Source: JBEKCP01 sp050014815
GTDB lineage: Bacteria > Planctomycetota > Planctomycetia > Pirellulales > Thermoguttaceae
Length of the DNA stretch: 11,346 bases
Assembly: GCA_050014815.1 (NCBI GenBank)
Contig: JBEKCP010000120.1
Coordinates: 1-11,346, forward strand
Reading direction: 5' to 3'
Made by a program: the position numbers and the translations under genes. The notes under the pieces were generated by a model, which was not told the origin of the DNA, searched no databases, and saw only the letters and a program-made list of their open reading frames with translations. This document shows, piece by piece, positions 6,262-11,346 of this stretch (the first letter of the stretch is position 1; the number at the start of each line of letters is the position of its first letter).

Positions 6262-6281
6262 CAATGGGGGGCAATGGGGGG
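6262..6281 (+). repeat. 10-bp tandem duplication
   Basis: CAATGGGGGG occurs twice back to back in the non-coding stretch. A small local duplication; no function is evident. Confidence 0.7.
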
Positions 6282-6313
6282 CTAAATTCCAGCCGGGGGC
6301 ACCAGAATCGGCA

Positions 6314-6342
6314 TTGACGCCTAGTCCACAAAAGAATATCAC
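6314..6342 (+). promoter_or_regulatory. Possible sigma70-type promoter of the small gene at 6418
   Basis: TTGACG at 6314-6319 and TATCAC at 6337-6342, spaced 17 bp. This would start transcription about 65-70 nt before the ATG at 6418. Matches are five and four of six consensus bases. Confidence 0.35.
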
Positions 6343-6417
6343 AGTTGCCAGACGGCCCTGGACATGCCGTCGTTAGAGGTGGACCCTGCGCCTAGAACCC
6401 AACCAAGGAGGGGCGTG

Positions 6418-6678
6418 ATGTCAAACCAAGCCCTGCAGAGCGATCCGCAGATATTGCTGACGGCAGTGCGAGAACTCGACCGGCTTGCTCGCCGGTTCCG
6501 TCGAAAGCTCCGCGACGTTGCGGTAGAATTGTCGCGAGAGGCAGGACACCTCGCACCAATCGGGCCGGAGACCGTTCTCCAAGCGGTGCCGCGCGCGTGC
6601 CAGGAGTTGCTCTCGAAACTCAACCCTGGTTTCGGCGAGGAAAGAGGTTCGGATGGCCGCAAGAAAGGAAAATCATAG
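6418..6678 (+). CDS. Small hypothetical helical protein (86 residues)
   Basis: Not recognised. The ATG at 6418 is chosen over an in-frame ATG at 6364 because AAGGAGGGG (6405-6413) lies just upstream, the strongest Shine-Dalgarno in the window. The protein starts MSNQALQSDPQ. It has a probable amphipathic helix at about 11-42 with many Arg/Leu (AVRELDRLARRFRRKLRD), a second helix at about 49-68 (GPETVLQAVPRACQELLSKL), and a basic tail (GRKKGKS). There are no membrane segments. The Arg-rich helix and basic tail would suit nucleic-acid or protein contact, but that is speculation. It ends 38 bp before a REP-like twin hairpin. Coding status rests on the ribosome site and plausible helices. Confidence 0.55.
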   Translation: MSNQALQSDPQILLTAVRELDRLARRFRRKLRDVAVELSREAGHLAPIGPETVLQAVPRACQELLSKLNPGFGEERGSDGRKKGKS

Positions 6679-6716
6679 GCCGCATTTCTACCCGAAGGCA
6701 TGCGCTGCGTGCTAGT

Positions 6717-6779
6717 GTGCCACTGCTTCGCAGAAGCAGTGTCCTCCGCACGCTCGACACTGCCTGTTCCAAGCAGCGG
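6717..6779. repeat. REP-like twin hairpin (family E), copy 1, beside the RAYT
   Basis: The first hairpin is CACTGCTTC-GCA-GAAGCAGTG (6721-6741); the second, degenerate one is at 6758-6778 (CACTGCCTG, TTC loop, CAAGCAGCG). Hairpin starts are 37 bp apart, exactly as in copy 2 at 8575-8642. The element ends 18 bp past the RAYT stop codon, where cognate REPs are often found. Confidence 0.85.
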
Positions 6780-6796
6780 CGGACGGCAGGGGGATG

Positions 6797-7387
6797 TCAC
6801 GAGCCCGCCTGAAAAACCAATGGGATCGTCCGATCAACTTTGATGGCGACGTCCTCTTTTCCGGCCCAATCGCCCGCGCTGGACCAGGGCCAGTCCTCCG
6901 CACGGCTAACCAGGCCCCGGCGGACGGGGTTGTTGTGGATGTACTCCACAATCTGGTGTGCGATTGCAGGATCGCAGACGTTGCGATCTTGCCCGGGACC
7001 CGGCTGCCAGAAGTGGCGACAGGTACGCGTACGATTCCTTGCCGTCAGCCGTTCCAGGAACGCGGGACTGTGGACTCGTAACCAGCCGATGGCCTGCTGG
7101 CCCACGGGACGCTTGATGTCGGCCAGCAGCGACCGCACTCGATAGACGGGAAGGCGGGGCCAGACGAGCAGGTGTACGTGCTCCGGCATGATAACCCAGG
7201 CCCAAAGGTCGAAATGGTGTTTCCGCCGGGCCTCTTGGAGTGCTTCAATGAACCAGATTCGGCTTCGGTCCTTGCTCAAGAGCGGCATCCGCTGGTAGCA
7301 CGAGAAGGTGAGGAAGTGGGCGTGGCCCGGCTCGTCGTAGTGCCGGACTGCCTTGCGGTGCCGATGGTGGTCGTTGGGGGGATCCAT
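6797..7387 (-). CDS. REP-associated tyrosine transposase (RAYT, Y1 HUH family)
   Basis: RAYTs are single-domain HUH nucleases related to IS200/IS605 TnpA. They cleave single-stranded REP hairpins through a transient phosphotyrosine bond and are thought to spread or maintain REPs. The 196-residue protein shows the family order: HAHFLTFSCYQRMPLL (22-37), the metal-binding HUH motif in WVIMPEHVHLLVWP (H70, H72), IKRPV, then VEYIHNNPVRRGLV with the presumed catalytic Y149, and EDWPWSSAGDW. Both HUH histidines and the Tyr are intact, so it may be active. Length is usual. No strong ribosome site precedes the ATG. It lies 96 bp downstream of the nuclease-like gene on the same strand and could be cotranscribed with it. 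Twin-hairpin repeats lie just beyond both genes. Confidence 0.93.
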   Translation of the reverse strand: MDPPNDHHRHRKAVRHYDEPGHAHFLTFSCYQRMPLLSKDRSRIWFIEALQEARRKHHFDLWAWVIMPEHVHLLVWPRLPVYRVRSLLADIKRPVGQQAIGWLRVHSPAFLERLTARNRTRTCRHFWQPGPGQDRNVCDPAIAHQIVEYIHNNPVRRGLVSRAEDWPWSSAGDWAGKEDVAIKVDRTIPLVFQAGS

Positions 7388-7483
7388 TCGGGTACTGTCA
7401 AACGCGTTATGGAAACGCGGTCGGTCTCCCCGGCCGTTGGGTTATCAGGCTCGCGCGGGGGATCCTCCCAAGGTTGGGCACCA

Positions 7484-8524
7484 CTATGTTTCGAGCCCCA
7501 AGGTTGCCATCTCCGTATCGATGCGCCGGTAGAATATCGGGAGACCGTACCGGCCCCTCACGACTTGCAGGTAAGCGACTTCCTCGGCTGACGGCAGCCC
7601 CTCGGACAGGACCCACCACTTCTTCGCCCGGCAGTCCGTGGGCCAGTGCGAATACTCCAACAGTTGTCCGACTGCCTCACGCAACGCCGCGCGTACATGG
7701 GGAGCCACCTTGATCTCGCAGAACAGAACCCCGTCGTGCGTTTCGACCGCCATATCGACGCGACCACCCCCGGCGACTTTCCGCTCGGGTTCCACTGGGC
7801 ATCCGGGGAACTCCCGCTTGAGGATCGTGACGAGCAACTGCTGCAACAGGTTGTGGCGCAGGTCAACTTCGATCTCGCCAGCCAGCCGGGACATTATGGT
7901 GCGTGTTGCCTTGCTGACCTGCCGGTGCGGCAGACCGCCAGAAAGAGCCTTGCCCGCCGCCTTGGGCTCCGATTCGACGTATTCGTACAGGTCGTACAGA
8001 CGGTCGAAGTCCCGAAGTATCTGATGCACGTCCACTTTCGCCTCGGGAACCATCGTCCCGAGAAAGACGAACGCCTCCGCGTCTATGGAATCCTGAAGAA
8101 TCTCTCCGGGTGAGCGATCCGGACTCCGCGTCATCTCGTTCCAGTGCCACATCCGGAAGCCACGCAGCAATCCCGCGTTCGCCTGCACCCATTCGTTGAA
8201 GCGGCGCACCTTGGGACGGAGGCGGTTGGGATCGGGAAGGTTCCGGCCCTTCTCAAAGGAGAACGCGACGCCGTGCCGCCAGCAACGCTGCGTGCCTCGC
8301 ATTTCCACGCCGATGTTGAACTGCAACTCCGTGCGCCCGCCGTCGTGAAATGCGTACCCCCCCTCCGCCCTCAGGAATATGGTGCCCTTGTGGAATATCG
8401 ACTTGGTTCTCGGACCCGGCTTCCCTTGCAACTTAGCCACCCCGGCGCGGTGTTGCTGCAAGGCACCGACTCGGTACGCAGGAGCCGCCTTGTTGATCTG
8501 CTCGGCCAGGATGGTAACATCCAT
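7484..8524 (-). CDS. PD-(D/E)XK nuclease-like protein, uncharacterised
   Basis: A 346-residue protein whose C-terminal part looks like a PD-(D/E)XK nuclease fold: GGGRVDMAVETHDGVLFCEIKVAPHVRAALREAVGQLLEY is the core, with D257, E270 and K272 as likely metal/catalytic residues and Q287 in the following helix, as in Mrr/RecB-like folds. The preceding helix (about 218-238) fits the fold's first helix. Residues 1-200 are not recognised; they contain a compact segment (FHKGTIFLRAEGGYAFHDGG, 44-63) and many Trp/Arg. GGAG eight bases before the ATG supports the start. A stand-alone restriction or defence nuclease is possible, but no methylase or helicase partner is present. Its only strand partner is the RAYT. 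Confidence 0.7.
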   Translation of the reverse strand: MDVTILAEQINKAAPAYRVGALQQHRAGVAKLQGKPGPRTKSIFHKGTIFLRAEGGYAFHDGGRTELQFNIGVEMRGTQRCWRHGVAFSFEKGRNLPDPNRLRPKVRRFNEWVQANAGLLRGFRMWHWNEMTRSPDRSPGEILQDSIDAEAFVFLGTMVPEAKVDVHQILRDFDRLYDLYEYVESEPKAAGKALSGGLPHRQVSKATRTIMSRLAGEIEVDLRHNLLQQLLVTILKREFPGCPVEPERKVAGGGRVDMAVETHDGVLFCEIKVAPHVRAALREAVGQLLEYSHWPTDCRAKKWWVLSEGLPSAEEVAYLQVVRGRYGLPIFYRRIDTEMATLGLET

Positions 8525-8574
8525 TTTCTGTACTCCGAGCGTTTGGGCTGCTCTATTTCGCTCCTATTGTACCA

Positions 8575-8642
8575 TGTGCCACTGCTTCGCAGAAGCAGTG
8601 CTCTCCGGGGGGCCGACACTGCTTGTTCCAAGCAGTGGCACA
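8575..8642. repeat. REP-like twin hairpin (family E), copy 2
   Basis: Hairpin 1 is CACTGCTTC-GCA-GAAGCAGTG (8580-8600) and hairpin 2 is CACTGCTTG-TTC-CAAGCAGTG (8617-8637); both are perfect. Outer 13-bp arms 8575-8587 and 8630-8642 are also perfectly complementary, so an alternative long stem can form. The order of GCA then TTC loops shows the same orientation as copy 1. It lies 13 bp past the end of the minus-strand mutase gene and could act in 3'-end formation. Confidence 0.92.
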
Positions 8643-8655
8643 CGAATGGCTTTTC

Positions 8656-10113
8656 TCACACGTTCCCCAGCACTCCCGCGGCGTCGTCGCATAGCCGCCG
8701 GGCCTCGGCCGCCGTCGGGGCCTCGGCAATCGCGCGGACGATCGGCTCCGTGTTGCTGGCGCGGACCAGGAGCCAGCGGCCGGGCCAATCCAACCGCAGC
8801 CCGTCCAGCCGATCGTAGGCCGCGCCGGCGAAGTGCCGCTGGAGCGCATCCAGCGCCCCGGAAACCTTTTCCCGCGCGAGCGAAATCTTCGTCTTGACGA
8901 TCTCGTAACGCGGCAACTCATCAGCCAGCCGCCCGATCGGCAACTCACGCTCGGCCATCGCGTCCAGCAAGAGGGCCATGCCCACGAAGCTGTCGCGCAC
9001 GAGGCCGACGCGGGGATCGATCGGGCCGCCGTTGCCCTCGCCGCCGAAGAGGGCCCCGTGGGCCAACATCGCGTCGACCACGTTGGCCTCGCCCACCGCC
9101 GAGCGGAAGAACGGCGCCCCGTGCCGCCCGGCCAGGTCCTCCGACATGCGGCTGCTGGAGCAGTTGGTGACGATTGCGCGTGCAGAAGGGGACAGTCCCA
9201 TTTTCGTCGGACGAAAATCGGGACAGTCCCCGGTGGCGTGCCGCAGGACGTGCTCGACGCACAGGGCGACCGTGTATTCCTCGCCGAGATAGCGGCCGGA
9301 GGCGTCGATCACCGCCAGCCGGTCGGCGTCGGGGTCCTGGCAGAAGCCGACATCGGCCCCAACTTGCGTCACGGCGGCCAGCACGCCTGCGAGATTCTCG
9401 GCCGTCGGCTCGGGCGTGTGGGCGAACTGGCCGTCGGGCGGCTCGCCCAGGATCGTCAGGCGGCAGTGGAGCGACTCCAGCAGGCGGCGGCCCAGCAGGC
9501 TGCCGGCCCCATGGTTGGCGTCCAGGAGTACGCGGAACTGCCGGCGGCGGATCCGCTGGACATCCACCGTGGCCAGGACGGCTTCGAGATGATCGGCCAG
9601 CGTGTCGGGTACTTGGCGGGGCTGGCCCGGCCGTCTCGCCTCAAAGGGGACAGTCTCATTTTCGCTGACACGAAAATTGGGACAGTCCCCCGGCCGGGTG
9701 CGAGGCGGCTGCTCGGGCCCCTTGCGGCGATAGACCGCTAAGACCTTCTCGCCCATCGCGGCGGGAATGACGCGGCCCTCGGCTGAGAAGAGTTTTAACC
9801 CATTGTATGGCAACGGGTTGTGGCTGGCGGTGATCTGGATGCCCCCGGCGGCCGCCAAGCGGCGGACCAGCACGCCCAGCGTGGGCGTGGCCACGATGCC
9901 GGCATCGAGCGTGTCGCGGCCCACGGCCGCCAGGCCGCGATGAATCGCCTCGGCCAGCATGCGACCGGAGGGGCGACTATCGCGTCCGATAACCAGGGGG
10001 CCGGGTGGTGCCGTGGCCGCCATGGCGGCGGCATAGCCGGCGGCCACCTCCGGCGTCAGGGCTTCGCCCACCACGCCCCGCAATCCCGACACACTGATAA
10101 TCAATTCAGACAT
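8656..10113 (-). CDS. glmM: Alpha-D-phosphohexomutase, phosphoglucosamine mutase (GlmM)-like
   Basis: It interconverts 6- and 1-phosphates of a hexose or hexosamine; GlmM supplies glucosamine 1-phosphate for peptidoglycan or LPS precursors. Four family motifs are present: ITASHNPLPYNGLKLF (phosphoserine S97), QDPDADR (Mg ligands D260, D262, D264), GGEGNGG (357-363, sugar specificity) and RASNTEPIVR (451-460, phosphate site). GEGNGG is of the PMM/archaeal-GlmM type rather than the GEQSGH of classical bacterial GlmM, so phosphomannomutase is an alternative. At 485 residues it is about 35 longer than usual. The excess is explained by two in-frame family C palindromes (residues 142-156 and 295-309) and their flanks. 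GATAAT lies only 6 nt before the ATG and no Shine-Dalgarno is close, so leaderless translation is possible. Confidence 0.88.
   Translation of the reverse strand: MSELIISVSGLRGVVGEALTPEVAAGYAAAMAATAPPGPLVIGRDSRPSGRMLAEAIHRGLAAVGRDTLDAGIVATPTLGVLVRRLAAAGGIQITASHNPLPYNGLKLFSAEGRVIPAAMGEKVLAVYRRKGPEQPPRTRPGDCPNFRVSENETVPFEARRPGQPRQVPDTLADHLEAVLATVDVQRIRRRQFRVLLDANHGAGSLLGRRLLESLHCRLTILGEPPDGQFAHTPEPTAENLAGVLAAVTQVGADVGFCQDPDADRLAVIDASGRYLGEEYTVALCVEHVLRHATGDCPDFRPTKMGLSPSARAIVTNCSSSRMSEDLAGRHGAPFFRSAVGEANVVDAMLAHGALFGGEGNGGPIDPRVGLVRDSFVGMALLLDAMAERELPIGRLADELPRYEIVKTKISLAREKVSGALDALQRHFAGAAYDRLDGLRLDWPGRWLLVRASNTEPIVRAIAEAPTAAEARRLCDDAAGVLGNV
9188..9231 (-). repeat. Family C palindrome in-frame inside glmM-like gene, copy near residue 295
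   Basis: GGGGACAGTCCC (9188-9199) and CGGGACAGTCCCC (9219-9231) bracket a perfect 9-bp inverted repeat (ATTTTCGTC at 9200-9208, GACGAAAAT at 9210-9218). On the coding strand it reads GDCPDFRPTKMGLSP, between VEHVLRHAT and RAIVTNCSSSRM, which normally lie close together. At 44 bp, it must have brought or removed an extra base to keep the frame. Confidence 0.88.
9646..9690 (-). repeat. Family C palindrome in-frame inside glmM-like gene, copy near residue 142
   Basis: GGGGACAGTCTC (9646-9657) and GGGACAGTCCCC (9679-9690) bracket ATTTTCG/CGAAAAT (9658-9664, 9671-9677). It is exactly 15 codons (GDCPNFRVSENETVP), entered in the same frame (GGG GAC TGT CCC) as the copy at 9231. It lies in the linker after the first mutase domain. 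Confidence 0.88.
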
Positions 10114-10224
10114 GGCAGGATTATCATCCCTCGGCGGGGCGTTTGGGAAGGGGACGTTCTGGGGCTGGACTCTCGACGGTAGAATAGCCTAGCTGAAAAT
10201 GGAGCCTCCTTTGGAAAGACGCCG
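10114..10224. promoter_or_regulatory. Divergent intergenic region between two phosphohexomutase genes
   Basis: A 111-bp region with divergent starts. Toward the plus gene, TAGAAT at 10180-10185 is a possible -10 box and GGAAAG at 10213-10218 a weak ribosome site six bases from ATG. Toward the minus gene, GATAAT ends six bases before the ATG. No convincing -35 boxes were seen. Confidence 0.35.
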
Positions 10225-11346
10225 ATGATCGATACTCAGGCTGCCGTGGATCTGGTGGCGCGGGCCGCGGCCGAGGGGAAGCTGTCGCCCGGCGCGGCGG
10301 CCAACATTCGGACCTGGCTGACGGAGCCGTACCTGGCGGAATATGCCCCCCAGGTCGCCGCGCACCTGGCCGCCCGCCGCTGGAAACAATTGGACGACGT
10401 GTTCTGGACCACCATTCCCTTCGGCACGGGGGGACGGCGCGGGACGCTCTACCCGATCGGCACCAACGCCATCAACGACCGCACGATCGGCGAGAGCGCC
10501 CAGGGGCTGGCCGACTATGTCAAGGAGGCGACAAGTGAGAAAGGTGAGAACGGTAGCCGCGGCGACCACGCGGGGCGTGGTGCCCGATCCGCGCGAGAAG
10601 GGCTATCCTGCGCGATTGCCTACGATACGCGGCATCGCTCGCGGGAGTTCGCCGAGCTTTCGGCGGGGATCATGGCGGCGGCCGGCTTCCAGGTCTATTT
10701 TCTCAACGGCTACCGCAGCACGCCGGAGATTTCCTTCACGGTGCGCTACAAGCACTGCGACTGCGGGATCATGATCACGGCCAGCCACAATCCGCCGTCG
10801 GACAACGCGGTGAAGATCTACTGGTCCAGCGGCGGCCAACTCCTGCCGCCGCACGACCAACGGTGCATCGAACACGTTTACCAGGTGCGGGGGATCCAAC
10901 GGATGCCGTGGTCCGAGGGGATCGCTTCCGGCAAGATCGTCTATTGCGAAGAGGAGGTGGACCCAGCCTTCATTCGGGCGGTCGTGGCGCAGAGCACGCC
11001 CGGCCCGCGGCAACTGCGGATCATCTACTCGCCCTTGCACGGGGTGGGCCAGTCGGCGGTCTCGCCGGTGCTGGCGGCGGCGGGGTTTCAGGACGTCGAG
11101 GTATTCGGGCCGCACGCCGCGCCGGACCCCGACTTCACGAACGTCCCGCAGCACATCGCCAACCCCGAGAACCCGGCCGTTTTCGACGCGATCATCCAGC
11201 GCGGCCGCCAGATCGAGGCCGACCTGATCCTGGCCACCGATCCGGACTGCGACCGGCTGGGCGTGGCCGCTCCCTTGGAGGCCCGACCCGGCGCGGCCTG
11301 GGCCACGCTCACCGGCAACCAGGTCGGCGCGCTCTTGACCGATTCG
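10225..11346 (+). CDS. Phospho-sugar mutase (phosphoglucomutase/phosphomannomutase), 3' end outside window
   Basis: The frame is open from ATG 10225 to the window end (374 codons), beginning MIDTQAAVDLVARAAAEGKL. It is a second alpha-D-phosphohexomutase. Seen: IPFGTGGRRG (64-73, N-terminal phosphate-binding motif), IAYDTRHRSREFAE, ITASHNPPSDNAVKIYW with phosphoserine S187, YSPLHGVG (269-276) and the Mg loop ATDPDCDRLGV (D339, D341, D343). The longer N-terminus before FGTGG and the TASHNPPxDN motif fit the PgcA-type phosphoglucomutases of roughly 550-600 residues, distinct from the shorter divergent neighbour. Residues about 101-127 (EATSEKGENGSRG...) are an unusual hydrophilic insert after GLADYV and before SCAIAYDTR. 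The sugar-specificity and C-terminal domains are not visible, so the substrate is undecided. Confidence 0.9.
   Translation, partial: MIDTQAAVDLVARAAAEGKLSPGAAANIRTWLTEPYLAEYAPQVAAHLAARRWKQLDDVFWTTIPFGTGGRRGTLYPIGTNAINDRTIGESAQGLADYVKEATSEKGENGSRGDHAGRGARSAREGLSCAIAYDTRHRSREFAELSAGIMAAAGFQVYFLNGYRSTPEISFTVRYKHCDCGIMITASHNPPSDNAVKIYWSSGGQLLPPHDQRCIEHVYQVRGIQRMPWSEGIASGKIVYCEEEVDPAFIRAVVAQSTPGPRQLRIIYSPLHGVGQSAVSPVLAAAGFQDVEVFGPHAAPDPDFTNVPQHIANPENPAVFDAIIQRGRQIEADLILATDPDCDRLGVAAPLEARPGAAWATLTGNQVGALLTDS

Larger units (their letters stand above)
5932..6417. other. Non-coding stretch between pnp and the small gene
   Basis: No convincing gene. It holds a 7-bp tandem repeat (5941-5961), a long inverted repeat (5999-6062), a 10-bp tandem duplication (6262-6281) and a promoter candidate (6314-6342). 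Short open frames here lack ribosome sites and recognisable protein content. Confidence 0.6.

Noticed and set aside
6064..6376. Two short plus-strand frames in the non-coding stretch
   Set aside because: No ribosome sites, low-complexity content and no recognisable domains.
6339..6800. 153-residue minus-strand frame opposite the small gene at 6418
   Set aside because: It reads through the twin-hairpin repeat; the plus-strand frame has a strong Shine-Dalgarno.
8833..9741. 302-residue plus-strand frame opposite the glmM-like gene
   Set aside because: Antisense to a gene with all four phosphohexomutase motifs; no family features.
10343..10774. Plus-strand frame overlapping the start of the second mutase
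   Set aside because: The frame from 10225 carries FGTGGRRG, TASHNPP and DPDCDR motifs and is open to the window end; this one is a shadow.

Overview
The window is GC-rich, densely coding bacterial chromosome. It most resembles a planctomycete (Pirellulales-like) genome. That is an inference from the gene style, the many palindromic repeats and the small Asp-rich protein; no rRNA or other taxonomic marker is present.

Layout. Positions 1-4686 hold the 3' part of imuB and a complete dnaE2, the inducible mutagenic translesion-synthesis pair (an imuA partner would lie upstream, outside the window). At 4849-5052 is a tiny Asp/Phe repeat protein, followed by a trimeric-type purine nucleoside phosphorylase (5110-5931). 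A sparse stretch (5932-6417) leads to a small unrecognised gene (6418-6678). On the minus strand, 6797-8524 carries a REP-associated tyrosine transposase (RAYT) and a PD-(D/E)XK nuclease-like gene. This pair is bracketed by two same-orientation copies of a twin-hairpin REP-like repeat. Next is a phosphoglucosamine/phosphomannomutase-type gene (8656-10113, minus). Divergent from it is a second, longer alpha-D-phosphohexomutase gene that starts at 10225 and runs off the window end.

The most striking content is a set of short palindromic elements, of at least six sequence families, placed between and INSIDE the genes. Six intragenic copies keep the reading frame: two in imuB, three in dnaE2 (one of them an 84-bp perfect-arm palindrome of exactly 28 codons) and two in the phosphohexomutase on the minus strand, seven in all if the dnaE2 84-mer is counted separately from the two shared families. 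imuB and dnaE2 share two families, each with matching reading frame and orientation. Other copies sit directly before dnaE2 and pnp, where their G-tract is the only Shine-Dalgarno-like sequence, or directly after imuB, dnaE2 and the phosphohexomutase, where they could act as terminators. The genome seems to tolerate, or use, REP-like palindromes as protein-coding inserts and as translation/termination signals. A RAYT, the enzyme class known to act on REPs, lies in the same window.
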